Assembly: GCA_035772405.1 (NCBI GenBank)
Contig: JAYKKM010000196.1
Span: 1,944,001 to 2,008,000, forward strand
Source: Chrysogorgia sp. JL179-B06
Taxonomy: Eukaryota; Cnidaria; Anthozoa; Scleralcyonacea; Chrysogorgiidae
Length of the DNA stretch: 64,000 nt
Direction of reading: 5' to 3'
In this document: positions 1-10,305 of the stretch, piece after piece
Numbering within the stretch: position 1 is the stretch's first letter
Layout of the letters: each line of letters starts with the position of its first letter
Program-made: the position numbers and the translations under genes
The notes under the pieces: generated by a model
Databases searched by the model: none
Seen by the model: the letters and a program-made list of their open reading frames with translations, nothing else
Told to the model about the DNA's origin: nothing

Positions 1-533
1 ATTCCAAAGAAGTTAAAGGTGCCGTCCAGCGCATGTGTGACATTTCAAACATGCAGGACTCCATATGTCAACAAACTTCAACGGAATAGATAAGATAAGA
101 TAAATACTTTATTTAAGGAGGGTAACAGATAAATACTTTATTTAAGGAGGGTAACACATTACATCAAGAGATGATAAACTTGTGGCCTTCGATTTAGATG
201 ATAAACTCATTCGCAACAGTTCGAAAGTGAGTATTCGTCAAAGGTGGTGAAGGCGCAAGTGGTTGTTAAATATATTATCGACATTTAGGAACAGAACAGC
301 TTCTTATAACATGCTTTTTAGGTGGAAAAGCTGAAGCGTGGAAAACAAATGTTCAATGTTTATATAATGCAAATGTAAACAAACGATGTAAACAGAAACG
401 TGGACATGCACAGAACGGACTGGGCGGCACCTTTACATTTGTAAACAAAACTTGTACATGTCAACTTGGTTATGTTCAAATGTTTTTCTAGGACATTGAC
501 AATCTTAAATATAGTTTAACCAGCTAGGTTTAA
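1..533. other. Gene-free flank downstream of KNTC1
   Basis: No coding sequence is visible. A 29-bp unit (GATAAATACTTTATTTAAGG and nine more bases) occurs twice in tandem at 99-127 and 128-156. Each copy supplies an AATAAA on the minus strand, so either could serve as a KNTC1 polyadenylation signal. An ATTAAA directly overlaps the KNTC1 stop region as well. The rest is AT-rich with no motif I recognise. Confidence 0.5.
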
Positions 534-3500
534 TCAAAAAACATCATATATATCAACATCACTTGGAGAAGTCAGTTCAATAGATTCATTCTGATTAACA
601 AACTCTAACTCCGGCTTTGCTTCAGCAACAGCAGTAACATCAGTAACATTCATGGTACTGATGGTAGGCATGTATGGCATTGCATCTTCCAGCATTCCAA
701 CATTTTCCAGGAAATTGAGCAAATCATTTAATCCAGCTGTGGAAGAATCATGATTTTTGAAGTGCAACTTCTTCACAGGGGAACCATACAATTGATAATG
801 TTGGGCCAACTGAACAGCAAACTCCTGTTCACCAAGCTTTATCATCTCCATGATCACTGCAGGAACTTTCTTCTTGGCAATGAGATAATCAGCAAATCTG
901 AAGAAGTGCTCAGAACTTTGTAATGCTTTGTATGAACTTGCAGTAGCAACAAATTCAAAAACCAAACCTTCGATAACATCAGGACACACAAAGCATTTAC
1001 CAGCAGCCTTTTCATTTGCAATAACATCAAGAACATTGTTCACACCATCAGATGAAATCAAGGTACCAATGTTACTGGGTTTCTTGTCATGTGGTAGAAG
1101 TGGCAAGCATGCAAGTGCATAGGAAAGCATGTTATGTTGTACTAACTTCTGAAAAAAACTTGAAATATCCACTTCAACCATTAATGGACACTTCTGTAAA
1201 AGCAGCATTGATCTTTCACATTGACATCTATCTTCCACAGACAGTGGGCTTACAGCTTTCTGCAACGGTTCTAGAGTAAGATCTTCCCATACCTTGATTA
1301 AATTGGACTTCTGCCAAAGGTTTGGAAACATAGTTAACAATGGCAGAATGTAACTAAGATACTTTGTCAGGCCAAGGAGAAGGAGTTGCTTTAGGATGTT
1401 GGTCCACACCTGTGGATCAGAAAACTTGGAGTCCAAGCAGATATCAGCAATGAGCATGATAGCATTAATGTTGTCTTTGTGATTCTTCCAGAGACCTTTA
1501 ACAAGGCCTTCCTTGTTGCAGCGCTGAAGTGACTCCACTGTTTGTGGTAAATGTAAGTGTTCCAGTTCAGCAAGGTAAATTAAAGACTTCATGTAATCCC
1601 TTATACCATCCAAAGAATCATTTGCAATAGCTTCAATGATTTCACAAGATGCAACATTGAACAACACTTCCATGGCTCTTACTCTGCTTTGGTAAGTTAT
1701 CTTTGAAGGACCACTTCTGTATGCATAATTAAGCAAGAATCGCACATTTTGCTGCACAGAACCAGTTTCCAACAGGTACAAAACTCGCTTCAAGTTATTC
1801 CGATCTTTGGCTTTGTTCTCAGAGCTGCAATGTTCTGCAGATCTTATGCTACCAGGGCATGATGAAGGAAGCCATGTGTCCACAAGATGGAGGCGGATCT
1901 TGTTGATATTCAGGTTATATATCTTAGCAATTTCTTCAGTAATCTTGTGAACAGTGGGGCGATTTGTTTCAGGAGCACAACCATAAACTTCATACAATTG
2001 GCAAATAAGTTTGGAACGCTGGAACTTCTTGAATTTGGGTAAGTATTCTTCAGTTACACCATTGGAACACAGGATATGTTGAATGGTAATTTCTTGACAA
2101 ATGTCTTGGGCAATCTTGAAAATGTTCTTGGCATTATGGAGCTCATCACCTTCACACGATGACTTCCACTTGTAGGCCAGCTCAACAGTGGAATGTGCAA
2201 ATTTATTTTTTTCTTCATTTTGAGGCCATTTTGCAAGCAACGAGATGGCTGTTTTGACAACAAACTCTTTATTGTTGACAGCAGACAGTAGTTTCACTGC
2301 CTTTTCAAATTTGAGGCTTCCCAACCCAGTCTGGCTAGTAGCCGAAGAAGTAGGACTATCGTGTAGGTCAAGTAGACAAGACGAAACCAGATTCTCAACA
2401 GCAGTGATGTAAATGTGATCTTCTGACATCTTCAGAAGCCTGCAAAGAGGAAGGAGCTTTGGTGTAGTTACATCTGCTAATTCAGGAGCAATAATTTTCC
2501 ATGGATTTCCATGAATTAATGGGTGGAAAGGTAATCTTTCTTGACTGGACTCTGGGCTGGAGAACACAGAAGGTCCTTTAACACTGGAAGCAGACTCTTT
2601 AGCATAATACTGCAATTCATACTCAGATGGAGAGACAGTACGTTTGTAATTTTTTAAAATTTGCAGCACTCCAAGTTGTTTCTGAAATGTTGCTTTATCA
2701 CTTTCATTTGAAAATTTAATGAGCTCATTTAAAACCAATACAATCTTTTCATAATCATATGGATTGCAAGATTGCAAGGCCTCTTTCAGTATGAGCAACA
2801 GCTTTTCCCCATGATTTGAAATACAACTAATAGCATAATGATAATTGTCCTCAAATTTCTTCATGCCAGTTGTTGTTTCAGGACTTTCAGGTGCATCAAG
2901 GTCTCCATTTGATGCATTGAAAAGACTGCCACCACTGCCAAACAGATTAATTTCGATATAGGAACACAGGGCTTCATTTACATCAATATCAAATGACTTG
3001 CAAAACTCTACTATCAACTTCACATCAACTCCAGGTTTTTCCAATAAAAGTGCAAGAACTTTCTTTGCTTGCTCCCATTCTCCCATTGATGTAGAAAGTT
3101 TACCACAGACAATATCAAGTTTCTGAAGCCTTGAATACCATAATGCTGTGGAGTATAACTCTTCAACTTCCTTAATGGTGTCAGGGTGGCAAAAGTTGGT
3201 TGCGTAGTAAAGTGCAATTCTCAATACTCCAATCACGTGAGAAGAATTGTGACCTTGCCCAAATGCAAAGTCACTATTCAATTTCTGCAGGGCTACATCT
3301 TCAGAAACAGAACAAAGATAGCCAAGAGCTAAGTTTTGGTCAATGTTACTGTTATGCAACACCTTTGACATAAGGTTTAACAGCATATTGGCAATGTGGT
3401 TGGTACCATGCAGACTCATATCTTTTAACAACTTGACTTTGGGATTCTCTTCCACTAGATTAATATTCTGCTGTGCTTTGGGATTCTCTTCCACTGGATT

Positions 3501-6500
3501 AATCTTCTGCTGTGCTGTATTCTCAGGTTCTGGAAAGACTGCACTGTGCTTGAGAAGATGGCTTATAGAATAGAGACCATAGTGAAGTGCTACTTCATGA
3601 AGGTTGTTCTCTTCCAGATAGGCAACCAAATGTTGGCATACAATGGCCATTTTCTCCAGATTTTCAGCAGGATCTTGATGCACTAACATGAGTGAGGTTA
3701 GTACTTTGTGGTGAAGAGGAAGTGCTATGTTGGCATCTAGCACAAAGCCATTATCTTGGAACCGATTGGTATTGCTCCATGGCAACAATGGATCTTCTTC
3801 CCAGACAGACATTGACAAACTCAGATCACCACTTTCACAATGACTGTAAAGAGAAGTGCTCAACCAACACAATTTAGACAATTCCAGATAATCATCCAGG
3901 CTACTTGCCTCACCATGTGCCACTGCACTGCAGGCTAAACCATACAGCATCTTGGGGACATTGGTCTCGGTTGTTGTGATCACATCAGCACCTTGAGCAA
4001 TACAATGCTGTAAGATCACCATGCATAAATTGAAAATTTCTTCTGAAGACAGTTCACATACCATCTTGCTACTAGTTGTCAGAGAACTGAAAAAGAACAT
4101 TTTGGAATCATCTGTGAGATTTTGCAGAAGGATCTTGCTTTGTAGTTGAGCATATGAGAAGCCAAACAAACTTGCTAGCCTTGACACTTCATCTTGATGC
4201 TGGGTATTTCTTTCTTCTTTCTTCTCAACAAGGGTGGACTTGGACATATTGTGATCTCTTATGTATGTCAATAAAATTTCTTCTTTCGCATCCACATCCT
4301 GGTAACTGTCAAGTGTTATGACAATTAAAAACTCCTTCTGTAAAGCTAGAACATTCTTCAAATTTAACAACGTTTTGTCCATATCATGATTGATCTCACC
4401 AATTCTTGTATTACAAAGATGTTCCAAAATGTGAATAGCTGCTTCAATAATAACAACCCGCTCTTTCAAATCAGTCTCATCTGCAGGGAGGTCTTCTGTA
4501 GTGACTGAAATCCAACTAAGGAACCGCTTAATAACAGCAGATACCATTTGAGGTCGAGGGACAATCTTCAGCAACTTGATGCATTCTGAAAGTAGACCTT
4601 TCAAACACAAGTTCTGCAGCCTGGTGAAATAAACTTCTTCCTTGGTGAAACAGCGGTATGTTTCTGCAATCTGCAGTGCATCTTCTATGGCTTCTTCATT
4701 CAGTGTGCCAAGGATATATTTTATCACACCTTTGACATGCGAGTCATTTGAGAACTCAATGCCACGAAGGCCATAGTGAATGATGGTTTTCTTGAACTCC
4801 ATCAAACGGTAGCTGCACTTCAAGCTTTCATTAGACGGGTCAATAGCCATAGCATTGCTCACCATCTCTTCCACCACACTACTCCAAGGCACTGATGCCC
4901 ATGTCATCAACTGAAGAATCGCTTCAAAATACATAGTTCTTGTCTTGATGCATTTAGTAATCTCTACCAGCCGGGCTTCACACAATGTGTTGGACAGATT
5001 AGACACAGAAACGTCCTTGATTTGGTGATTAATATACTTCAGAAGAGCATCATCAATCTGAATGCCATGCTGAATTCCATATCGAGTCATTTGATCGTGG
5101 ATGACACTTGGGATCAACTCTATTGCTAAAACACTCTCCAGCATTATAAACATAATGCCAAGTGGGGTTTCCTTTGTGAACTTTGCCAAAGGGATCTTGC
5201 AGTGGTAATTGGCATGAAGTTTCTTCAACTCAGATAGATGTTCCACCAAAAGTGACAGACTTGAGACAGGATTTGGCTTACTGTCCTTCTTGCATACTTG
5301 GATAAGGGCTGACCCATGAACTTGATTAACAAAAAGGGTTGTTGGAATATCCTTATAGTTGCTATTTTCATCTGTGATTTCAGATAACACATCAAAAAGA
5401 AGCAGAGCCATTTCAAGTCCATTGTTTGGCCAATCATCTTTTTCAGAAAGCTCTAAGGAAGCAACTCTTTGCTCCATCCAAGAAGCCAAAACATGGATGA
5501 CCTCCTCATTAACTGAAGAATGGAGAACCGATGGTACTAGGTAGGACCTGACCCATGGAATAATGGATGCAGAAGGTAAATCGGATCTCACAGATGCTAA
5601 AATGTTTTTAAGAATTTCAGCAGTGAGGTTACTTTCAAATTCACTTTGATGACGCCTCCAGATGATAGCAGCATTAGACATCTTTCCTTGAATAAGAAAC
5701 TGCATGACATAGGTTAACATATCACCACAGGAGAACTTCTGCCATCTATCTGCAGTAAAAGAAGCTACATCAAAGACCATCTTGAATGTCTCCAGTCTAT
5801 GGATTGAATGAAGCACCTCAATCATCATCTGGCTACACCCATGCTTTTCTTTAATACCAGACACTTTCCTGACTTTCTCCTTGGCAAAGCAGAGCAATTT
5901 GTACACCTGCTCCAGTGTTGGAAGAGAAGCTTTTAAACAACAATCGACACAGAATTCAACACTTTTAACATTCTCAAGGCAGTCTTGAAGTTCTTCAATG
6001 AGTGTGTCCACTGATATAGCTTTCTCTTCCAAATCAATATCGCTTTCAGATTTCTTTATGCCAGTTATATCGGCTAAAATGCAGCTTGACTTGGCTTTGT
6101 AAACAAATTCAACATCCAGTCCGAATGCTTTTGAAAACTCCAGGGCATTATCAAACTTTTTCTTTCGGACCAAATTACGAAGTCGATGCTCAGGTGAAGC
6201 CTCAGAAAGGCACTTGTATACCAAAGTAGTTGCTGGTACACTGTTGTTGTTAACCTTGTTGGCATTTACTTCAAGATAAAAAACCTTTTCCTGATAACAA
6301 CTGGATTCAGCAAGGCAACAGTTCTGGGACACCTCCAATGAGTAGGTTTTCTGGAACTGAGGCAATTGGTATATCTCAAGCTTGGTTGGATGATCTCCCT
6401 TGTCTGTTAGCAATACAACTTGGCCAGAATCAGATCCCAATGTATCGGTGGCAGCACTGGTGGTAAGGATAAAGTCTTTTATCCCACTTGAAGGAATAGC

Positions 6501-7361
6501 CTGCAGCATTACTAAAGTGTGGGCATCCCATATGCTAAGGTTGGAATGCTCATCCAAGACAACTAGATATTTATTGTTGGGACTCATCTGACATTTTCTC
6601 ACATTAGCTCCCCCTAGTAACTCGTAATCAATAATGTCCATGACATTTTGATCTGACCATATGCTCACAGCTGCACTGCCACTTGCTGCTATAATAAATG
6701 AAGACTTACCAAATATGGTGGCTACATTAAAATAACTGGCTTTTTCACCCATGCCTGCAACTTCCATGGTCTTCAATTGGATATTTTCCTTGAACTTCTT
6801 GATGGAGGCTAAATCTTTTGACTCTAGCGCAGATGACAGATCTCTCAATGGAAGATTTTCGAAGCAAAACAAGACACCATCGGTGGACATAATCATAAGG
6901 TTCTCATTACCACTTTCGCCGTCTCTGGTAAAAATACAGTTGCAAAAAATTGGAGTTGATTTACCACTTTCTCTTGCGATGTCTACCTGCTTAGTGGAAA
7001 ACACAACATCTCCACAGGCAGAAGAATAAAAATGAATTGTTCCAGAATTGTCCCCAATGACGAGAAACTGAGAATCCGAACTCCATGCCATTGTATCGAC
7101 AATGCTTTCCAGTGACAAAGTAGCCACCAAATCTAATTGTTTTGCATCAAAAACATGAATTTCGTTGAAAATAGATATAGAGAAGGCCCCTGCTGATACT
7201 GCAGTCGATGTATTAATCGGGAGAGCACCAACATCTCCGTCTGATAAAATTTTAGCAAGCTCATCGACCCTATACAAGGCAACATTTTGATCCAAATTTT
7301 GCAAATTCACGGTCGCTTCTTCTTCTTGTACATCAATTTCAACCACTTTCCAAGGCATCAT
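534..7361 (-). CDS. KNTC1: KNTC1 / Rod, kinetochore-associated protein 1 (single exon)
   Basis: A 2275-residue open frame without introns, close to the 2209 residues of human KNTC1. KNTC1 (Rough deal) is the large subunit of the Rod-ZW10-Zwilch complex, which recruits Spindly, dynein and Mad1-Mad2 to unattached kinetochores for the spindle checkpoint. The N-terminal 350 or so residues read as a beta-propeller (blade-like stretches such as SDSQFLVIGDNSGTIHFYS near residue 95). The remainder is a long alpha-helical solenoid, with the family's C-terminal Rod domain in roughly residues 1500-2050. It starts at tandem ATGs (MMPW), and no in-frame stop interrupts it. It diverges from the CCDC160-like gene with 246 bp between the starts. 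One uninterrupted exon is odd, because vertebrate KNTC1 has dozens of exons. I see no poly-A tract after the stop and no flanking duplication, so retrocopy origin is unproven. Family assignment is from overall pattern recognition. Confidence 0.88.
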   Translation of the reverse strand: MMPWKVVEIDVQEEEATVNLQNLDQNVALYRVDELAKILSDGDVGALPINTSTAVSAGAFSISIFNEIHVFDAKQLDLVATLSLESIVDTMAWSSDSQFLVIGDNSGTIHFYSSACGDVVFSTKQVDIARESGKSTPIFCNCIFTRDGESGNENLMIMSTDGVLFCFENLPLRDLSSALESKDLASIKKFKENIQLKTMEVAGMGEKASYFNVATIFGKSSFIIAASGSAAVSIWSDQNVMDIIDYELLGGANVRKCQMSPNNKYLVVLDEHSNLSIWDAHTLVMLQAIPSSGIKDFILTTSAATDTLGSDSGQVVLLTDKGDHPTKLEIYQLPQFQKTYSLEVSQNCCLAESSCYQEKVFYLEVNANKVNNNSVPATTLVYKCLSEASPEHRLRNLVRKKKFDNALEFSKAFGLDVEFVYKAKSSCILADITGIKKSESDIDLEEKAISVDTLIEELQDCLENVKSVEFCVDCCLKASLPTLEQVYKLLCFAKEKVRKVSGIKEKHGCSQMMIEVLHSIHRLETFKMVFDVASFTADRWQKFSCGDMLTYVMQFLIQGKMSNAAIIWRRHQSEFESNLTAEILKNILASVRSDLPSASIIPWVRSYLVPSVLHSSVNEEVIHVLASWMEQRVASLELSEKDDWPNNGLEMALLLFDVLSEITDENSNYKDIPTTLFVNQVHGSALIQVCKKDSKPNPVSSLSLLVEHLSELKKLHANYHCKIPLAKFTKETPLGIMFIMLESVLAIELIPSVIHDQMTRYGIQHGIQIDDALLKYINHQIKDVSVSNLSNTLCEARLVEITKCIKTRTMYFEAILQLMTWASVPWSSVVEEMVSNAMAIDPSNESLKCSYRLMEFKKTIIHYGLRGIEFSNDSHVKGVIKYILGTLNEEAIEDALQIAETYRCFTKEEVYFTRLQNLCLKGLLSECIKLLKIVPRPQMVSAVIKRFLSWISVTTEDLPADETDLKERVVIIEAAIHILEHLCNTRIGEINHDMDKTLLNLKNVLALQKEFLIVITLDSYQDVDAKEEILLTYIRDHNMSKSTLVEKKEERNTQHQDEVSRLASLFGFSYAQLQSKILLQNLTDDSKMFFFSSLTTSSKMVCELSSEEIFNLCMVILQHCIAQGADVITTTETNVPKMLYGLACSAVAHGEASSLDDYLELSKLCWLSTSLYSHCESGDLSLSMSVWEEDPLLPWSNTNRFQDNGFVLDANIALPLHHKVLTSLMLVHQDPAENLEKMAIVCQHLVAYLEENNLHEVALHYGLYSISHLLKHSAVFPEPENTAQQKINPVEENPKAQQNINLVEENPKVKLLKDMSLHGTNHIANMLLNLMSKVLHNSNIDQNLALGYLCSVSEDVALQKLNSDFAFGQGHNSSHVIGVLRIALYYATNFCHPDTIKEVEELYSTALWYSRLQKLDIVCGKLSTSMGEWEQAKKVLALLLEKPGVDVKLIVEFCKSFDIDVNEALCSYIEINLFGSGGSLFNASNGDLDAPESPETTTGMKKFEDNYHYAISCISNHGEKLLLILKEALQSCNPYDYEKIVLVLNELIKFSNESDKATFQKQLGVLQILKNYKRTVSPSEYELQYYAKESASSVKGPSVFSSPESSQERLPFHPLIHGNPWKIIAPELADVTTPKLLPLCRLLKMSEDHIYITAVENLVSSCLLDLHDSPTSSATSQTGLGSLKFEKAVKLLSAVNNKEFVVKTAISLLAKWPQNEEKNKFAHSTVELAYKWKSSCEGDELHNAKNIFKIAQDICQEITIQHILCSNGVTEEYLPKFKKFQRSKLICQLYEVYGCAPETNRPTVHKITEEIAKIYNLNINKIRLHLVDTWLPSSCPGSIRSAEHCSSENKAKDRNNLKRVLYLLETGSVQQNVRFLLNYAYRSGPSKITYQSRVRAMEVLFNVASCEIIEAIANDSLDGIRDYMKSLIYLAELEHLHLPQTVESLQRCNKEGLVKGLWKNHKDNINAIMLIADICLDSKFSDPQVWTNILKQLLLLGLTKYLSYILPLLTMFPNLWQKSNLIKVWEDLTLEPLQKAVSPLSVEDRCQCERSMLLLQKCPLMVEVDISSFFQKLVQHNMLSYALACLPLLPHDKKPSNIGTLISSDGVNNVLDVIANEKAAGKCFVCPDVIEGLVFEFVATASSYKALQSSEHFFRFADYLIAKKKVPAVIMEMIKLGEQEFAVQLAQHYQLYGSPVKKLHFKNHDSSTAGLNDLLNFLENVGMLEDAMPYMPTISTMNVTDVTAVAEAKPELEFVNQNESIELTSPSDVDIYDVF

Positions 7362-7607
7362 TGATTACTCAAAACACCTCCTAGTACGCTTCTCTGAACA
7401 ATATTACATCTACATATCGACGAAAGTCGGAAAATATTAAGCGTACGTATGATCAGAAGAACTGCTTTCAGTGCTTTGCATTTACAGTCATTTCCCGCTC
7501 ATTATATTTTCTTGTTAGTGAATAGTGTGATATGATTGGCCAAACATCCATGGTTTAGTGATACTTCATGTTATGTATTTGACAAGGTTTGAACTGACAA
7601 AAAGAAT
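7362..7607. promoter_or_regulatory. Shared bidirectional promoter with E2F-type and CCAAT motifs
   Basis: The 246 bp between the KNTC1 start (minus) and the CCDC160-like start (plus) must hold both promoters. TTTCCCGC at 7491-7498 fits the E2F consensus TTTSSCGC. ATTGGC at 7535-7540 is an inverted CCAAT box. No TATA box is obvious. E2F control would suit a mitotic checkpoint gene, but that is inference from the motif. Confidence 0.5.
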
Positions 7608-8504
7608 ATGGCGTCCAGTCATTGGGTCGACGAGTTATTCCCTGCAAGATTCAATTTTGCCACTTCGTTTGATTCCGATGGGCTGCAATATGAAATTATT
7701 CATGCAAACAAGATGAGAAACGTTAAAATAATCTACGAAGATGTGTATTCGGCCACGAGATCGCAAGGTAAAGGACAAGAGTTGGACACTAGTTTGAAAC
7801 CGAAAAATTGTCCAGAAAGTGTTGTAACTGTTGTTGAGGAGGTTTCTTTGTGTGATAAGATCAAGGCTGAGTCTAGTCATACTATAAACAAAAATGAGGA
7901 CAATGGTACTGACCCTGAATGTATATGGAGTGAGAATGAACTGAAAATACTGAGGAAGTCATCAAAACGTTCAAAATTAAACAATATTCGTTTAAGTGTT
8001 CTTACGCGTTCGCTTCAGAAGGACTGTGAATATTTGAGGAACATGTGCCAAGAACAGGCAAGGGAGATTTTAAAGTGGAACGAAAAGTACAACGAGGTGA
8101 GAAAACAAAACAAAAGAATGAAAATAACTTGCAGAGCTTTCAAGGAGGATGCAAAGAAATGTAACATAGACTTAGAGGAATGTCAAGGATTTTTGGAAGT
8201 TGCCGTCAGTGCCAGGGAATCCTCGGAAGTAGAACTCCTGCAGACCAAGAATAAATTTGAAGTCACACAAAAAGAACTTGAAATACTTAAATCAGAGTTA
8301 GAAAAACAGACAATGATGCAAGATAGAAAGTTTAAAAACCAAAGAGCTGCTCTTGAACTAATGCATGCAAAAGAGGTTTACAGATTAACTAGTAAACTAG
8401 AAGAAATGCAAATGAGACTGGAAAAAGAACAGAATGAACACACAATAAACAAAAAAGCTTTGGAACATTTACGACTACATTTCACATCAGGGGAAGCGTC
8501 ATAG
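7608..8504 (+). CDS. CCDC160: CCDC160-like coiled-coil protein (single exon)
   Basis: A 298-residue single-exon frame starting ATGGCG just after AAGAAT. The N-terminal 110 residues are polar and low in structure. From about residue 115 to the end it is almost continuous heptad-like helix rich in Glu, Lys and Leu, so a long coiled coil is expected. The C-terminal stretch KKALEHLRLHF resembles the last helix of vertebrate CCDC160 (pattern ALELLRKYY), and the length is similar to CCDC160 (about 325 residues). Vertebrate CCDC160 is also coded by a single exon. Its function is unknown in the family; no catalytic motif or membrane segment is seen. It diverges from KNTC1. The symbol is tentative because coiled coils give false similarity; the protein could be another coiled-coil family. 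Confidence 0.6.
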   Translation: MASSHWVDELFPARFNFATSFDSDGLQYEIIHANKMRNVKIIYEDVYSATRSQGKGQELDTSLKPKNCPESVVTVVEEVSLCDKIKAESSHTINKNEDNGTDPECIWSENELKILRKSSKRSKLNNIRLSVLTRSLQKDCEYLRNMCQEQAREILKWNEKYNEVRKQNKRMKITCRAFKEDAKKCNIDLEECQGFLEVAVSARESSEVELLQTKNKFEVTQKELEILKSELEKQTMMQDRKFKNQRAALELMHAKEVYRLTSKLEEMQMRLEKEQNEHTINKKALEHLRLHFTSGEAS

Positions 8505-8852
8505 CTTTTGGTATATTTCATTTGGAGATATTCTAATGTTTGAATCATTGACACATAATTATTTACTGCTTAACCTTCTTTATTAAATTACTAAAAACAT
8601 TTTAGAATCATTGTCAGGGTAACACGTCTAAAATATCTTTTCTGCCGACTAAAATATAACTTCTGACGACTGAAACTCGTATAAAGATTTTTTGGGGGGT
8701 GTCGCACCCCCCTACACCCCCCCCCCTAGCTCCGGGTCTGGACTCAAGTGGGCTTTGTACTGTACTCGCAGTCCCGCCCAGGGGGGGGGGCAACTGGGAG
8801 AATTTGCTCCGGGCCCCCGGCTTGAGAGGGGTCCCCTAAGATATTGCTAGTT
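8505..8852. other. 3' flank with G/C-rich low-complexity DNA
   Basis: TATTAAATTAC near 8581 offers an ATTAAA polyadenylation signal for the preceding gene. From about 8690 the DNA turns into runs of C and G with text such as CTCCGGGTCTGGACTC, typical of the end of a hAT-like element, but I could not find both ends. Confidence 0.4.
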
Positions 8853-9028
8853 CACTCTCCTCCGCAGAGGCTACTTGTGCTTTTTTTAGGGAAAATAGTT
8901 TGGGCAGCACGGGCTGTGAGAGCACGCCCAATACAAGCGAATAGCCCACGTGCCCTCCCAGCCTGTGCTGCCCAAACTATTTGCCTGAACTCTAAAAAAA
9001 GCGCAGGAAGCCTCTGTGGAGGAGAGTG
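8853..9028. mobile_element. MITE, 176 bp, with 9-bp target duplication
   Basis: Terminal inverted repeats begin CACTCTCCTCCGCAGAGGC and end with the near complement (GCCTCTGTGGAGGAGAGTG). The arms then continue pairing through AAATAGTTTGGGCAGCAC. The 9-bp direct repeat TTGCTAGTT flanks it exactly (8844-8852 and 9029-9037). A 9-bp duplication suits Mutator-like or Merlin-like elements. No coding capacity. Related terminal sequences recur at 40109, 53659 and 62545. Confidence 0.8.
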
Positions 9029-9037
9029 TTGCTAGTT

Positions 9038-9907
9038 TACTTTGTAGAAAATCGGTAGATGGTAGAGGCTGTAGCTGAAATTATCAAACAGTATTTTCTG
9101 ATTCTCTGCGTTAGTGATTATTTATTTTGTCCTTATTTCGTACATCTTTTACATCCTTACAAAAATTTGCATTGTCATTTCACATGTAAAACTGAAATAT
9201 TTTCACTTGAAATATCCTTATATCTGATTCACCCATAAAATGGCATCCAGAAGGTTTCAAGTTCAAATCCCACTTGAGTCCACAATTTTCCATCAACTGA
9301 GTAATATAGCTAGGTTAATCATGTCGATTAATTTTCATGCATTGACCATGTTTCCTAAATCTTTTTGAGAAATTCATCTTGTTCACTCAGATGGCAGTAC
9401 AGATGAAGAAAGTTACAATTATATAATATTTCTAAAAAGGTTGGTGTACTGCCAAAATAGTGTGTACGTAGTCTAGCGTTTCGAGCGAAGGCCCTTAGGT
9501 CACTCATAACTAGGAGATACTGTAACTACAGTACCAAACCCATGCGCAAGTTGCAAGTGAAAATCTCACTTGTTCCAACTTGTGAGCACTCGCAGATTCT
9601 ATGATAAAGCCACCTGCAACAATTCAGTACTTGCAAGTGTTGCTAGTTGGTGAAAGTAAAAAATGCAAAGTCTGTAGTAGCATTAACTGTGTTTTGTATT
9701 GATGTGAAGTTTTGTATTGATGTGAAGCACACTCTCTGATATACAATATAGAAGTCCAATGATGAAATATTAGTTTGCTTATAAGACTGCATTTACTGGT
9801 ACATGTGCAGTTTACTGCTCCACAGTAAGCAGGCTTTTAACCAAGTGGCCATCCTATGGACAGTAAAAAGTAGAGTGCTGCGTAGACAGTGTTTTGGATA
9901 TATACTG
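9038..9907. other. Gene-free interval with repeat debris
   Basis: No supported gene. A stretch near 9440-9540 (AGCGTTTCGAGCGAAGGCCC) belongs to the same loose family as the palindrome at 9908, which carries a TCTCGAGCGGAGCCCTTCAT core. A 16-bp direct repeat (TTTTGTATTGATGTGAAG) lies near 9692-9725. Confidence 0.4.
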
Positions 9908-10083
9908 TAGCAAAGTGAAAAGGTGGTAAACTGCCAAGATTTTTAGTGATGAAATACTGATGTCTCGAGCGGAGCCCTTCATCAGAGTAAGACTGTCTTA
10001 CTCTGATGAAGGGCTCCCCCACTCGAAACGTCAGTATTTTGTCACTAAAAATCTTGGCAGTTTAACACCTTTTCACTTTGCTA
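9908..10083. repeat. Near-perfect 176-bp palindrome (MITE-like)
   Basis: The left arm starts TAGCAAAGTGAAAAGGTG and the right arm ends with its complement. Pairing runs through AAAATCTTGGCAGTTT and the GAAGGGCTC core and meets at about 9995. It carries the ACGTTTCGAG type motif shared with the repeats at 9450, 39340, 42055, 42660 and 53550. There is no coding capacity. I could not fix a target duplication. Confidence 0.75.
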
Positions 10084-10305
10084 TACGTCCTATGGACAGC
10101 TACTTTTGAAAAATCAGATTTTTGGACGGCCACTTTTCATATGGATGGCCTAAGCAAAATATTTTCCTCAAACAACCTACAGGTTTCCCTCTTTCTAATG
10201 TTTATTGATTTATGTTAGCTGCTGTTTATTTTAGATTATTATGTAGGTTTCATTACTAATTTTTGTCAAGAACATGCAGATATGACGATTGATTGCACAA
10301 TCGAT

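Noticed and set aside
854..7029. Short open frames on the plus strand and other minus frames within KNTC1
   Set aside because: They are shadows of the 2275-residue gene and have no independent support.
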